A DNA stretch of 64,000 bases from Artemia franciscana (GCF_032884065.1 NC_088863.1:64732790-64796789); one strand, 5' to 3'; shown: positions 13,829 through 31,331, numbered from the stretch's first letter. Made by a program: numbers and translations. The notes: generated by a model from the letters alone, not told the origin.

Positions 13829-14212
13829 TCATATGTGTGATTCAATAGTTTCGTTTTCAGTAAAAGGAAGCTACCAAGTGAAACAGAAGTGGGGGGGGGG
13901 CTTCAATTTGAATAGAATCCTTGACAGCTTTTCTCTTTCATTTCATTTATAAGCTGTACGACCTATTGGCTTCATTTTATCGTATTTGGCTACTTCTCTT
14001 CAATTTTAATTTTGTTTGGGATTCTTTTTACCTTATTTTACTTTCTTTAATTCACCACTTCATAAACCTTGCAAAGTAATTCTATTTGATATATTAAAAA
14101 ATAGTTTTACACATAAGAGTATAATCGAGACATATTTATATTTATCTACAGAAACACGTTCAAAGATGTGAAGGGGTTGTTTCCTACTTCTTTGTGGTTT
14201 CTCTACATATTG

Positions 14213-14565
14213 TAGAATTGCATGCAGAAATTCGTCCGTATCTTTTCGAACGATGGCCCAGAAAAGCCCTACATTTTAAGGCAAAGTTTCCAAATAAACT
14301 CATCAGCGTGATGAGGACAAGTTCTAAAAGAAGGATACTGGCTAATTTGACTCTCACTTTAGTCCTTATACTGCGAAGGAGGCACAGAAGACAAAAAGAA
14401 ATAGAAATTAAGTTTGAAACAACAAAGATTTGGATTGTCCGTAGTCATGGTTTTTTTCATTTAAGAACCTCGCCAAGAATTTGTCCTGATTTGACCAAAT
14501 CTTTGCGGAAAGCTGGAAAGTTTTTCAAGCACGAAAATAGACGAAATCTCTCCACAGATTGCTAA
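14213..14565 (+). CDS. Possible terminal exon, unrecognised basic protein
   Basis: An open frame of about 117 codons ends at TAA 14563-14565. It follows a pyrimidine-rich stretch ending ACATATTGTAG at about 14212, a plausible 3' splice site; an in-frame ATG also exists at 14194. The peptide begins LHAEIRPYLFERWPRKAL, is rich in Arg and Lys (LRRRHRRQKE), and has no signal peptide or obvious membrane span. Base composition is clearly less AT-biased than the flanks, which favours real coding over chance. No domain is recognised. Confidence 0.35.
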
Positions 14566-17019
14566 ATCTGGACGGATTTCCACAAAGTGTCAATGAATCA
14601 TTAACTCTGAATATTAAAAAAGTGAGAAGATGTTCCTACATAAATGTCTGTTTTCTTTTTTCAAGGTGTTTTTTTTGCTTAATAACAGAAACGTTAAATA
14701 TGATTAATTTGGACTAATGGTCTAAGCTTATATAGTGCTAAGTAAGTTTTATCCAAAAATTTAACTTGTATGACATCAAATGAGTTCTATTTTCATGATA
14801 GAAGGTCCTAAATAAATAAGATTTTTTTTCTATCTAAGAAAGGTTTCTTTTCAAATCAAGGATACTGAAAAGTGAGAGGGGGTTTTATGTATTTAACCTT
14901 CCTAGCCCGGCGCTCTTCGCCTTGTCCTTGGAGTATGATGCCAATTTAATAAAAGTATTATAATTTGTTAACATTGTCAAAGTAAGAAAATGAAAACACT
15001 ATTTCTCTTCAGTATTTTCTTTAAAAATCTTACAGAACTACTTCTTTAGAGCAAATTTGAAATAGAGAAGTAATTGAAAACTGTAAGATTTCACACGAAA
15101 CAACTAAAAATAAAACTTGTGACTTTATTTACGACACAAAGTGATTTTAGACATAAAACGGAGTCCACCGTATAACCCTGAAGAAAATGTGACTGTCAGT
15201 GTGACTGAAGTGCCAATGAGCAAAATATTAAGGAGGGGGCAATGTGACAAAGGTGCCAATAATTGACCAAATTGACAAATTTATTTTAAGAAGAGTGAAA
15301 AAAAGAGAAAAAGGGAAAGAGGATGCCAGAAAAAATCTTGGGGAGGTGGAGGGCAGGGCACCGCCCCCTGGATCGGCCAGTGATTCACCTGCACATATAA
15401 AATAATTGCTCGTCTAAATTATATTCAGGTGCAGTGGTAAACAACAACAAATAAAAGGAAAAAGGCTTTGGACCTATTCATTCCGCTTGAAATAAAAATC
15501 TTTTTAAAGATTTTCCAAAGTTTTCGATTCTTTTCATTTTGTTTTGTATTGATCTTTTTATTTAATCCATCCCCCCCCCCACAAGTTAAGATCCCTTGAT
15601 GAGACTGCAGCGGCAAGAATAAATTGACTTAATTTTGATGATTAAAAGAGTTTTGAAGGCATCACCTTGGTTACTTTCCCATTCTGATATATTGGCGCTT
15701 AAATTGGTCAAATATTTTTAAATATTGTCGCAAATTTCAAGGGTACACTTTTGTAATTTATCAGACCCTGTGATGGATTCGGGAAGGCAAATCTCGGCTT
15801 CAGTGTGGTTTGGTTTATTAAACAATTTTTTCTAGTGAGCAATCTGTCAAGCTGCAAAACTAAACAATTTTGATGTTTCCCAGTCAGATTTCCCATGAAA
15901 CCAAGGCTTCCTACCCCCCTCTCGCCTCTTGCGGGCAGCCTTGGATAAAAGCTATTCTAATTATAATGCGGATATATGATTGAAAAATGCAATATGATTT
16001 AAATCACAGAGAAGGAGGCTGGACGGTTGTACTTGCCGTTGGACGATTTGTTCCACATAAGCGTAAGTCATTAGAAGTATAATTGTGAATTGCTCATGTA
16101 CTTACACATTTAAATCATCATGGATTCAAAAATACATAATAGGAGCTATTTTTAGTTAATTTCTAAATCGATGGCTCGATTAGTACGTCAACTCGCTAGT
16201 CAGTTGGATCTTTTTAATTAAATTTTGAAAAACCTTTCATCCAAAGAATATGTGTGTATACGTTACAAATGAAACAAGTTTCGGTTTCTGCGTAGCTCGA
16301 ACTAGTAGGGAAAGGACCTCGGTAAATCAGGCACTAAAGTAACTCAAATATAAGTCAGTATTCATAAACTAAATGATCTTCAATATGAAGTTACAGTTGG
16401 GTCAAAAATTGTATTTTATTTTTGATATAATATTTTGTTACTTAATAAGGTCTTGATTACAGCAATTTCTCTTACACAGCCTTATAAGATGTTCCATAAC
16501 TCTGCTAGTGGTGAAAAAGAAAGACATAAAAGAGGACACTTCAGTGCTAACCATTCAAAAAAAAAAAAATTATTTCTTTGTTGTTCATAGTGAGGCGCTG
16601 TGTGATTCTGGTTGATTTTTCAACAATGGCAATTCCGATGGTGCTATTTTAATTTGAATCCGACAACCATTTTGAGAGATCTTAGGCTTTCTTTTGAAGT
16701 TCCCATAAATATGGTTACGCTATACTTTTATAGCGAAACCATAAATGTTTACCGGTGCTAAGTTCAAACCGCATTTATCACTTTCAATGGCAATACCTTT
16801 TTCACTTGACTTTTTTCGAAAGATTTTTTAAATGCTTGGCTGCTATGGATTGAATTTCCTTCTTTACTAGGTTTTAGTGATCACTGCAACTATAATAATA
16901 ACTCTATGTTTTGTTATGTTGATACCTTACAATATTTTAGATCAATATTAGTTTGATACGTTTGGTTTAATGTGGGGTTAATTGGTAAGACCCAGTAAAC
17001 TCAGCCAGAACCGACTCAC

Positions 17020-17190
17020 CTCTAACTAGGCATCTTAGGGGAAGTAAAGAGGAATGGTGTGTGGAATCAGAGGGTGCTTAGCGCCCAACCTCCATTGCCC
17101 TTCCGCTAGAAGGACCATGAATCTGAAACTATTACCCTCGGCTTCGACTATGGAGTCTTTTGCCACATGCTTTACCGTTTTAACTCTTTT
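17020..17190. other. GC-richer block of unknown origin
   Basis: GACCCAGTAAACTCAGCCAG through GGCTTCGACTATGGAGTC is far GC-richer than its neighbours and has a sharp left edge. It has no open frame and no second copy that I could find in the window. It could be the 5' untranslated part of a truncated retroelement, but that is a guess. Confidence 0.3.
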
Positions 17191-17860
17191 CTATTTTAAT
17201 TATAAATAATATTTTGCAGATATTGCTATTGCCATGTTTCTGTTTTTGAGTTTTTTTTTGTGTTTGCGTTGTTTTTCTTTTCTTTTGCCAGAACTGTCAA
17301 GTATCTTTTCGGTGCCAAGAGACATGAATTTTGGTTCTTAAAGTGTTGTTCTCTTATTTAACTGGCATAACATAAAAGACAAAGTATAGACTGTGACTAC
17401 TTATGCAGTATACGATTTAAAGTTACGTAATAATATAGATAGTTCTATGTTTGAACAAAAAGTAGGATATTCTTTAAGTGAGATTTTTGCTTACAATGCT
17501 TCCTTAGGTAGAATGTTTTGTAGACTGGTTTTGTTACAATTGTAATCGCTTTTTTAAGCGCAATCAAAGCTTGGGAGAGTGCTAGACTCTAAATAAATGT
17601 TTTAACTGAGTTTTATCCCATGCACGGGTAGCATCCATATTAAAGAACGCTATCGGTTTTTCTTCTTACATCAACGCTGAGGAGAAAAGTTTGAAGTGAT
17701 AATTTGGATGTAAATAAACCTTTTTATGTTATACTATTTTGGCTAATGTTGATATTACAATACTAATTTGAAGTACATTATAATGTGTAAAATTCTATTC
17801 TAAAAACAACAGTTTCGAATGTTTTGTATGAAATTCTTCTTGCCACAAAAAAATAAAGTC

Positions 17861-17889
17861 TAGCTCATTGTCTCTGATGTTATTGTAAT
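17861..17889. repeat. Perfect 9-bp hairpin
   Basis: GTCTCTGAT and ATCAGAGAC enclose an 11-base loop. Isolated; no function assigned. Confidence 0.5.
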
Positions 17890-20044
17890 ATCAGAGACTT
17901 AAAATTGTACATTTGTTCATTCTATTTTATATTTGTTTTGTGTATTTGTTTTGCTAGATTATTGCTATATAATTGAGTTTTTTCGGTTTATATTTTATTC
18001 ATTCAGTTGGACTTATTTTGTTTGGTATATATGTTGTATATTTATTTTGCTTAATTTGCTCATGGGGTCAAATGTTTCATTTAAACATTCCAACATCTTA
18101 TAAATTTGATAGCTGAACCAACTATAAATAGTATATATTTTGAATTACGTAATTTTATCAGCTAAATTACATTAAACATCACACAATAAGAAAACTGATG
18201 ATTGACATAATTGATTAAAGTTTTTTGGTTCTTGGTATATAAATTAATATTGTTGCAAACACTATATTAATTTTTTTTTTGCTAAAACACTGAATTAGAC
18301 AAAATAACATATTAGTTTCAGACAGTCAAAGAGAAAAAACCCCAATCCAACTCAGGACCCATGTGTTGATACGATATACACGCAAACATTCACGCAACCG
18401 TCATCTTTCTTCTTCAACACAATACTCTACAATTTCGAGGATGGGAATCTGAGATATATGAATTTGACATTGTACTTTTTATTATCACTTTCTCCATTTG
18501 GGGTATTTTCTACCTTTTACAAAAATTTGGATAATATTCTCTGGGTTAAAGTTTTTGATGCATAGCTTAAAATTGATGAATCTTACCATGAAAATTTACA
18601 ATGCTGTATTTATTTGATACAGGAATTGTTTTTAAACTCTCTATTTTTAGAGTTTTTGTTTCCATTAGCCTAGGTCACTCCATACTTACTGCTCATTATC
18701 ATGAACTGTTTGATATTGAAAACAGTTTTTTTATGTTTTACTGTAATTTGTTTTATATCCCTGTGAGGAGGCTCAAAACTTATAGATAAGACATATGCCC
18801 TTTCTCCAGGAAACCCAAATTCGAAGAAAAAAGTCGGCACACAAATAGATGAATCCCACGAAAGATCTAACCTAGTACTGAGAGAATGGTAAAGATAAAG
18901 ATATTTCGTGGCCAGAAAGGACCTTGATTTCTTAAAGGACTCTCAGGGCATTAAAATGACCTGCTGTTCAACAATAACGGCAACAAGAAGGCATAAACCT
19001 AGATAAACGTGAAATAGTTGTCAAATATTCAATTAAGAACATATCCTTATAAGTCAAGGTAGTTTGGTACCTTATAATTGCCAATTTTCCATTTCAAAAA
19101 GTGTGCTGATGAGGAACTTTTATTTTTTTAAAGCAAATATTTATCGTTTTAAAAACATATTGTCTATTAAATAGTTTTATCATGATAACACTGTCAAAAG
19201 ATGAAGAAACAAAATATGTGATCATTCTGAGCAGTTCTCTTCCAAATTTCTTATTGCGACATCCCAAAATGCCGTGCAGTAGCGCTAATAGTGTTTTACC
19301 TGTGTTTTACTCGTGAATTAGGAAATCAGTTTTTAATAACTAGCTTTTATTGAACTTCAGTTTACTTTTTCCAACATGCTGAATCATTTAAACTAAATGC
19401 CATATAACGTTTTCCGTATAACGTATTCCGTTTTTCGTTAAAAGTTTAAGGTTTTCCGAGGAATGAGTCGTATAATTGATGCCTGTATATAAGATGATGG
19501 TTTTATTATATATTACCTGATGGTTTCAAAATTTCAGCCTGTTTTAAACGTCTACTTGAAATTCATTTTAATGTTCTCTAGGAAAATTGCAAAAAGTTGA
19601 CCAAAAAATATATTTGATGCTGTTATACCCGTTTGACTTCCAGTGAAATAACGGAAGTAGCCATAATTATAAATTAAAAGACAAGTATTATAATAGCCAT
19701 ATTCACCAAATGTAAAATTACATTTTTTAAGCATAACTGAATATGTGGAATTATTCTGCTTTCTCTTAGCAGTGGAAGCAATGGGTACATAATTATTTGT
19801 TTTGAGATGTCAGGTGCTGAAAGTAGACCTTTGAGCCATTAGCCTTCCTCAATCCTCCTTTCTCAGCCAAGTATATCTGAAGTTCTTCACAGTCAATCTT
19901 AGAGATTCCTAAAATGTACTATAATTCATCAGTTTTTTTCTGCTTTTCAAATTTGACCTCTCCCTGTTATGCTACAAAAGAAAATATGGTTTTTAAAATT
20001 TCTTATGATTCAGTTTTACTGATATACGATTTTATTTACTTTTG

Positions 20045-20215
20045 TTTTTTTTATTGGTATAACATTTAGTCGACAGAAATACGTTTAAATATATAAGTGA
20101 ATAATGAAAAGCAAACAAATTAACTGGTGTTTTTTGAATAGTATAACATCTAGTTTATTGAAAAAAGTTAAATAAGAATTGAATAAGTAAGTCTAAATAT
20201 AAAAAGCAAACAAAT
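20045..20215 (+). repeat. Two tandem copies of a ~90-bp A/T-rich repeat
   Basis: GGTATAACATTTAGTCGACAG...GAAAAGCAAACAAAT is followed by a diverged copy (AGTATAACATCTAGTTTATTG...AAAAAGCAAACAAAT). A third copy lies at 22370-22460, on the far side of the G-rich array. Confidence 0.65.
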
Positions 20216-20231
20216 AATTATATCCTGCCTA

Positions 20232-20308
20232 GTCAATGTGATGGGTAGTCACACGGGTCAATGTGACGGATAGTCACACGGGTCAATGTGACGGGTAGTC
20301 ACACGGGT
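20232..20308 (+). repeat. 25-bp minisatellite, three copies
   Basis: Units start at 20232, 20257 and 20282 with an exact 25-bp period. Each unit is partly self-complementary (GTGAC...GTCAC). Trailing ACACGGGTAAAATTTAC also appears at 22510-22530 next to the third copy of the preceding repeat. Confidence 0.9.
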
Positions 20309-20484
20309 AAAATTTACCCTTGGTAATTCATTACTGGGCGTAATTAGTAATAAAAAATATGAAATAATACGTAAGTAAAGGCATTGCTTGAATGTCGAAT
20401 GTATCTAATCAGTTTCAAAATAATAGCTACTCATTTTTATTAGCACGAATGGCTATTTTTTATAACATCATTATATTGTCTTGC

Positions 20485-22250
20485 TTTTTGTGTTTTTATG
20501 GCACTTGGTATTAACCAAGTGACATATAGCGATCGCAATATTCTGTCGGTATGTCTGTCTGTGGGTCTGTCTGTCCCGGTTTTGCTACTTTAGGTACTTC
20601 CAGGTAAGCTAGGACGATGAAATTTGGAAGGCGTATCAGGGACCGGACCAAGTTAAATTAAAAATAGTCGTTTTCACGATTTGACTATCTGGGTGGGGAG
20701 TGGGGCGTCGGTTAATTCGGAAAAAATAGAAAAAATGAAGTATTTTTAACTTACGAACGGGTGATGGGATCTTATTGAAATTTGATGTTTGGAAGAATAT
20801 CGTGTCTCAAAGCTCTTATTTTAAATCCGGACCAGATCCAGTGACATTAGGGGGAGTTGGGGGGAACCTAAAATCTTGGAAAACGCTTAGAATGGTGGAA
20901 TTGGGATGAAACTTGGTTGGAAAAATAAGCAGAAGTCCTAGATACGTGATTGACATAACCGTAACGGATCTGCTCTCTTTGGGGGATCTTAGGGGGGAGG
21001 GTTAATTCTAAGAAATTAGAAAAAATTAGGTATTTTTGAATTATGAAAGAGTGATCGTATCTTAGTGCAATTTCTTATTTAGAAGGACCTCGAAAGTCAA
21101 ATCTCTTATTTTAAATCCCGACCGGATCCAGTGTCATTAGGGGAGGGACCGGAAATCTTGGAAAAGGCTTAAAGCGGAAAGATCAGGATGAAACTTGGCG
21201 GAAAGAATAAGCACAAGTCCAAAATAGGTGACTGACATAATCGGACTGGATCCGCTCTCTTTGGTGGAGTTGGGGGGGAGTAATTCAGAAAAACCAGAAA
21301 AATGAGGTATTTATAACTTTCGAACGGGGGATCAGATCTTGATGAAATTTGATATATAGAAGGATCTTGTACTCTAAAACCCTCTTTTTAAATCTCGACC
21401 AGATCCGGTGACATTAAAGGAAGTTGGAGGGAGAGACAAGAATTCTTGGAAAACGTGAAAATCAAGGTATCTTACGAATGGGTGATCGGATCTTAATGAA
21501 ACTCGATATATAGAAGAATCTTATGTCTCAGATGCTCCATTTTCAATTCGAATCGGATCCAGGGACATAGAGGGTTGGAGGGGTGAAACAGGAATCTCAG
21601 AAACCGGAAATCTTGGAAAACCCTTTGAGTGGAGAGATCGGGATGCAACTTGATGGGAAGAATAATCAATAGCTATAGATACGAGATTGACATAATTGGT
21701 ACGGATCCGTTCTCTTTGAGGGAGTTGGGGATTCTTAATTTGGAAAAATCAGAAAAATTGAGGTATTTTGAACTTAAGAACGGGTGACCGGATCTTAATG
21801 AAATTTGATATTTAGAAGGAACTCATGTCTCAGAGCTCTTATTTAAAATCCTGACCAGGTCTTGGGAAATTGGGGGGAGTTAGGGGGAAACCGGAAATCT
21901 TGGAAAACGCTTATATATTTCGTAGATACGCGATTGACGTAACTGGACTGGATCCTTTCTCTTTGGTAGAGTTAGGTGGTGGGGTTCAGTTCTTTGGCGA
22001 GTTTGGTGCCTTTGGACGTGCTAGGACGATGAAAATCTTGTAGGCGTGTAAGGTTACTGCAGCAATTTGAAATTGACCTTGATAAGTCGTTTTCTCCAAT
22101 TCGACCGTCTCGGGGGCTGAAGGGAGAGGAAAAATTAGAAAAATTAAGGTGTTTTTAACTTACGAGTGGGTGATCTGATCTTAATGAGTTTTAATATTTA
22201 GAAGGACCTTGTGACTCAGAGCTCTTATTTTAAATCTCGACCACCGGCAT
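20485..22250 (+). repeat. G-rich repeat array, ~285-bp units with hairpin leader
   Basis: The leader carries CACTTGGTATTAACCAAGTG (7-bp perfect stem) and GCGATCGC, then a GTCTGTCTG run. Units follow, marked by ATCTTGGAAAA at about 20873, 21155, 21443, 21610 and 21897 (spacings 282, 288, 167 and 287). Within each unit the order is constant: GGATGAAACTTGG, AATAAGCA, CGGATCCG-type site, TTAATTC, AACTTACGAACGGGTGATC, CTTATTTTAAATC. A partial second leader lies at about 22000-22130 (GTGCTAGGACGATGAAAATC). No protein frame survives. Confidence 0.85.
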
Positions 22251-22369
22251 TAAGCCTCTGATTTTCCTTTTAAAGCAATCTATTGATTCTTAGAATTTTG
22301 CTAGAGCTCATACCATATGATTTCTTGGCTCTTTCGACCTCGTCACAAGTGCCATATGAGCTCTTAGTT

Positions 22370-22600
22370 CTTGTTTTTTTTTTATGGTAGAATATTTAGT
22401 TTGCAGAAATGAGCTTAAATATAAAAGCGAATAATAAAAAAAAGACAAATAATGAAAAAAAAAAACAGACAGAGTTTCTTTTTGTCCAGATTTAATGCAT
22501 CTGACCAGTGACACGGGTAAAATTTACACTTGATTATTTATTACTAGGTGTTTGTCCAAAGAAGAAATATGAAATAATACTGAAATCCAGGCATAGCTCG
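22370..22600 (+). repeat. Right-flank copy of the repeat at 20045-20400
   Basis: This copy repeats the text of 20045-20125 and then that of 20300-20370 (CACGGGTAAAATTTAC, TTATTACT, ATATGAAATAATAC), with divergence and deletions. The array is therefore bracketed by direct copies of the same sequence. Confidence 0.6.
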
Positions 22601-22944
22601 TTTGTCTTAAAGATTCAAGTGGTTTCAGGGGTAGAACTAGACCGTATTCAAAATGCAGTCAAAAATTTTGAAAGTGCGTTGTGTCCAGTTTTCAGTGGAC
22701 GATAAAAAAAAGTTCATATTTTTACTGATAACTGTATAACCATTTGAATTAAATCTCGTACTAGGATCTCTGCTTAGAGATCCTCTGTTTAGAATCTAGG
22801 ATCCGTTTGAAAACAGAACACTTAAGCCAGACTTTCATAACCCTAAAGAATGGTGGTCTTGCAAACAGTCAATTTTACTACTGTTTCTGATATATAAGCT
22901 CTGAAATTCTGATATAAGATGGAAATAAAGACTAAAGATGAAAC

Positions 22945-23148
22945 TTGAATGAAAAACATTACGTTGATCCTTATGCAACATGTATCGGCAATATTAATTC
23001 AGATTTGCCGACTTTAAATTTATCAAATTTTGAAAATCAGCGCCTTGTGAAAAATCGTGAGTCGTTTTTTAAAGCCAAAAATGAAAAAGTTTGTGGTAAC
23101 GCACCGTACGTACGGAGCGTCATTTTCCAATTGTATCCAAAACTCTAA
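22945..23148 (+). CDS. Doubtful short open frame
   Basis: A 67-codon frame opens at ATG 22945 and includes CIGNINSDLPTLNLSNFENQ. Composition is balanced for this region. No family is recognised and no splice or polyadenylation signal stands out. Chance is likely. Confidence 0.15.
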   Translation: MNEKHYVDPYATCIGNINSDLPTLNLSNFENQRLVKNRESFFKAKNEKVCGNAPYVRSVIFQLYPKL

Positions 23149-23279
23149 CAAACGGCATTTTTGTCACAATACATAAACCCAAGAAATTGGCCTTTCATCC
23201 TGATTCCAAATATTTAATAATGATTAAGTGTACTGTCACCTGTTACGTTTATAATTATGAGCATGTGAAAATTGACACA

Positions 23280-23570
23280 AATTTCGAAAAAGGGGGGTGC
23301 CTCCTTCCAACAGCTGTGACTATTGTTACAGCTATTAGACAATAATATAAGTTCCAATAGCTGTGACTATGGATGATATGACCCCCCACAGCTCCCGGGG
23401 AAAAACTGCTGCCTATTAAATTTGCCTATTATTTACACATAGTATTTGTTGTTAAGATGGATAGAATTTTCGGGGGGGGGGGCTTCTACTGAGGGTTAGG
23501 GGAATTTCCACATGGATGATTTTAGGTGGGAGAAGGGTTTACAGAGTGATTTTGCTATTGAACATTTGCT
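23280..23570 (+). repeat. G-rich repeat block
   Basis: It contains repeated AGCTGTGACTAT words (near 23313 and 23360), AGCTCCCGGGG, and long G runs (TTTCGGGGGGGGGG). The style matches the block at 23840-24150 and 49000-49140, so it probably belongs to the same composite repeat family. Confidence 0.45.
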
Positions 23571-23589
23571 AGAATTCCCATACAAGATT

Positions 23590-23780
23590 ATCTTTGTTTT
23601 AAAACCCTTAGAGTGGAGAGATCGAAACTTGGTGGAAAAATAAGCACTAGTCTTAGATACGTGATTGATATAACCGGAACGGATCCGCTCTCTTTGGGGT
23701 AATTGGGGGGAAGGGTTAATTCTAAAAAATTAAAAAAATGAGGTATTTTTAACTTACGAAGGAGTGATGGGATCTTCCAA
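23590..23780 (+). repeat. Single unit of the G-rich repeat
   Basis: AGAGTGGAGAGATCG, GAAACTTGGTGGAAAAATAA, CGGAACGGATCCGCTCTC and AACTTACGAAGGAGTGATGG match units of the 20485-22250 array. It is cut off on both sides. Confidence 0.75.
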
Positions 23781-24207
23781 TACCTGTGATTATAACTGTG
23801 AGGAGGGGGAATTCCTCTTTGACTACTCGATCTCATATGTGGAGAGGTTCGGAGGTGACAATCTGGGGGATAGGGGATATTCCCGATGGGGGGCTGGGGA
23901 CTAACAGCAGGAGGAATATTAGGGGATGGATAATTCTCAAAACTTTTGCCGAAGGGGAGATTTCAGCGGGATTTGAAAAACCTTGGGAATTGTAATAAAT
24001 TAAAACAAGTCCATTTTCAAATGAAAGTAGACTAAAGAAAACTTTCAAGGCGTAATTGCCGCAGGATATTTTCTAGGGAAGGAGAATTTACAATGAGGAT
24101 GAATTTGTCCGGGAGGAATTTTCCAGGGGGGGGGGTCTATGAAGAGGTCAGGACAGATTTCTCGGAATTATTTGAAAAATGATCAGAGATTAAATTTTAA
24201 AAACAAT

Positions 24208-24515
24208 TCTTTTTCCAAATGAAAGTAAGGATCAATATTAAAACTTAAGCCAAACAGAGATCATTCCCTATATTAGGGATCCTTCTCCCTCCCTATTCCC
24301 TGGGTCTTTACGCTAAAGTTTTAATTTCTGGCCCGATCCTCTAAGAACGACAACTAAAACACAAGGTGCCGTTTGATTAGCATAAGATGGTTTCTTACAT
24401 TAGTTAAAAAAATGTAGCCCTTATATGGAGGAGGGGGAAGCACCCCTCATATACGGAATTATTTCTGTGCGTTTTGATGTGGGTTCTTACTTTTAGCTGA
24501 AAATTTTTTCGTTTT
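24208..24515. repeat. Palindromic module, diverged full copy
   Basis: Left arm: CAAATGAAAGTAAGGATC, TTAAAACTTAAGCCAAACAG, ATCATTCCCTATAT. Right arm: CATATACGGAATTATTTCTG, GTTCTTACTTTTAGCTGAAA. The arms are imperfect reverse complements, like the cleaner copy at 49671-49913. MITE-like in form; the target duplication was not determined. Confidence 0.6.
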
Positions 24516-24539
24516 AAGTTTTATCTTTTCTTGAATTCC

Positions 24540-29369
<4,830 letters not shown>

Positions 29370-29490
29370 TCTCTATCTCTCCTTTTCTGTATTCTAACTA
29401 TCCCTGTATTTTTTAATTCTCTGCCTCCCCCCTCTCTGTCTCTCTATCTCTCTCTCTCTACCCCCTCCTTCTGTCTGTCTTTCTTTCTCT
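29370..29490 (+). repeat. Pyrimidine-rich CT/CTGT low-complexity tract
   Basis: Runs of TCTC, TCTG and CCCCC with almost no purines. It is a simple-sequence tract. Confidence 0.7.
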
Positions 29491-29678
29491 TTATTTTTTC
29501 AAGTCTCAAGTGATGTGTATGTGTAATTACAGCCACTATTTTAGTGTATAATTTTGCTGCTTGTGCTTGAAATAAGAAGAAAAAATGTATAGCCCTATTG
29601 CTCGGTAGTTGAATTAGAAAAAATTAATACAGCTTTAACTTAGACGGGTCCTTTGTTTGCCTGTGACTTGTTTTCCAG

Positions 29679-29895
29679 TTTAGTATACTTACTAAGTAAA
29701 ATACTTGGGTTCCCAATTGCCGGAGAAATCACACGAAACAAAAATGATCCGGCAATTCTAATCATGTCTGTTATTGAAAAATTACGATCATTAAAGTTTA
29801 TAATGCATTTATTTAACTTAGCTGTTGATGGCTCAATATTTTTTCATCGTGAAAAACAAACAAACGAAAGCCTTGATATTAATTTTTCTAATTAA
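29679..29895 (+). CDS. Weak candidate exon
   Basis: A frame ends at TAA 29893-29895; an ATG-started version begins at 29653, and CTTGTTTTCCAG ending near 29679 could be a splice acceptor. The peptide includes LGFPIAGEITRNKNDPAIL and is not low-complexity. No family is recognised. Short and AT-rich, so chance cannot be excluded. Confidence 0.2.
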
Positions 29896-31330
29896 ATGGA
29901 CTTATTTTCAGCCATGATTAGGTATTTTTTTTTTTGCATAAGCTAGTTGTAGACAATGCCATGATTGTTTCATTTCTCTGCAAAATTTCGAATACTAGGA
30001 AGCGCATAATGTCTCTCTACCGTTGATAAAAAGAGATCGATTTTTATGTTTGCTGGTATTTTGGAGCAAAAGGGCTAAGAGAAAAAAAAACAAAACAAAA
30101 AACAATTTATATACGTAAGAAAGCAAATTCCTTAGTTGTTGATCATTTGATGCTTGCTACTTAACTTAGTTGCAAAATTTTTCTATTGTTGGATTTAGGA
30201 TTCTAATAAACTAGCTCAATACAATGTTGCTTTTTTTAGTTCTATTTAATCAAGATACTTCAGGAAACCAACGATCTAAATAGGTCATGATCTTGAAATT
30301 TTTTCTTAAGAGACCAAATTTTGGAAAAAATTCATATGAGTAAAGTCTTATTTATATACATTAGCAATGTGATGGCGTCATGCGCGAATTCAAAGGTCTT
30401 TATATACAAGTTAGAGAACAAAATGACGTTTCTCGTAGCGTATAACTAAGTATGTCTGAGACGAAGTATCAGTTTACCATGAAAAGCTCTCTAAGCAGTT
30501 TTATAAGTACAAGATTCGTTGGAAAAAAAGAACAAATTTGATAAATTGAACCTGAATCGGAAGAGCCAACGTAATAGGTCTAAGAGAACAACCCAAACAT
30601 TTTAAATCCACAATGAGTAAAAATTAACGGCCTAGACGATCAATTGAGACTAGACAAATATGGGCAGCTGAAAAATTGTCTGAAATAACTACAACTTTGA
30701 AATGAAAAATAACGAAAGTGTGGCTAGAAGACTTGCAATAACGAAGGTCGAAACGAATTAAAAACGAAAGTAAAATACAAAGACACTGTTGGCTAGGAGA
30801 CCACTCTCTTATCTAAGTAGAACGTCAGGATGGACAGTGGAATGCCACTTCAAAACATCTTATCAAACACCTTATGGAAATCATCCATATACAAAACGGA
30901 TTGAATTAATGAGTTATCATATGGTTTTCGACCTGAACTTTCCAAAAGCCTTTCTCTGATAGCTATGACACCCACCCTGTGCCTGATTGGTTTTAATACT
31001 TTGCGTTTTGTTGGATGACTTTTGCTTATAATATCTTCTCAATATAAATATTTGTGTTGAGTAAGATCTTATTCAATAAATAGAATGAACCACAAAACTA
31101 ATATGGCAGTAGTAGCAAATATAGTAGTAGCACAAAAGCTACTTAGGTGTTACAGGACTTATCAATGACTTTGCTTCGACAAGGAATGCTGTCGCTAGCG
31201 AAAAAGTAAGACAACCGTCATCGTTTATCGGTACAACCAGCTACTCTGATTAACATCTAAAATCGCCTTGGCTATTGTTTGTTGCCTTGGACTCCCAGAT
31301 TTCTTTAGAATTTGACTTATTATTCTGTTT
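29896..31330. other. AT-rich stretch, nothing recognised
   Basis: No frame or repeat of note on either strand. Confidence 0.4.
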
Positions 31331-31331
31331 A

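Larger units (their letters stand above)
11392..14212. other. AT-rich stretch with minor repeats, no supported gene
   Basis: About five copies of a GCACTTTCA word lie at 12345-12400. An AATATCAAGATGAA word is repeated at about 12050-12125. A perfect hairpin lies at 13808-13828. Open frames here (for example 12917-13174) carry no recognisable motif. Confidence 0.45.
14566..20044. other. Long AT-rich stretch, no supported gene
   Basis: No frame above about 65 codons and no recognisable protein motif. It contains a compositionally distinct block at 17020-17190 and a perfect hairpin at 17861-17889. Everything else reads as ordinary AT-rich intergenic or intronic DNA. Confidence 0.5.
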
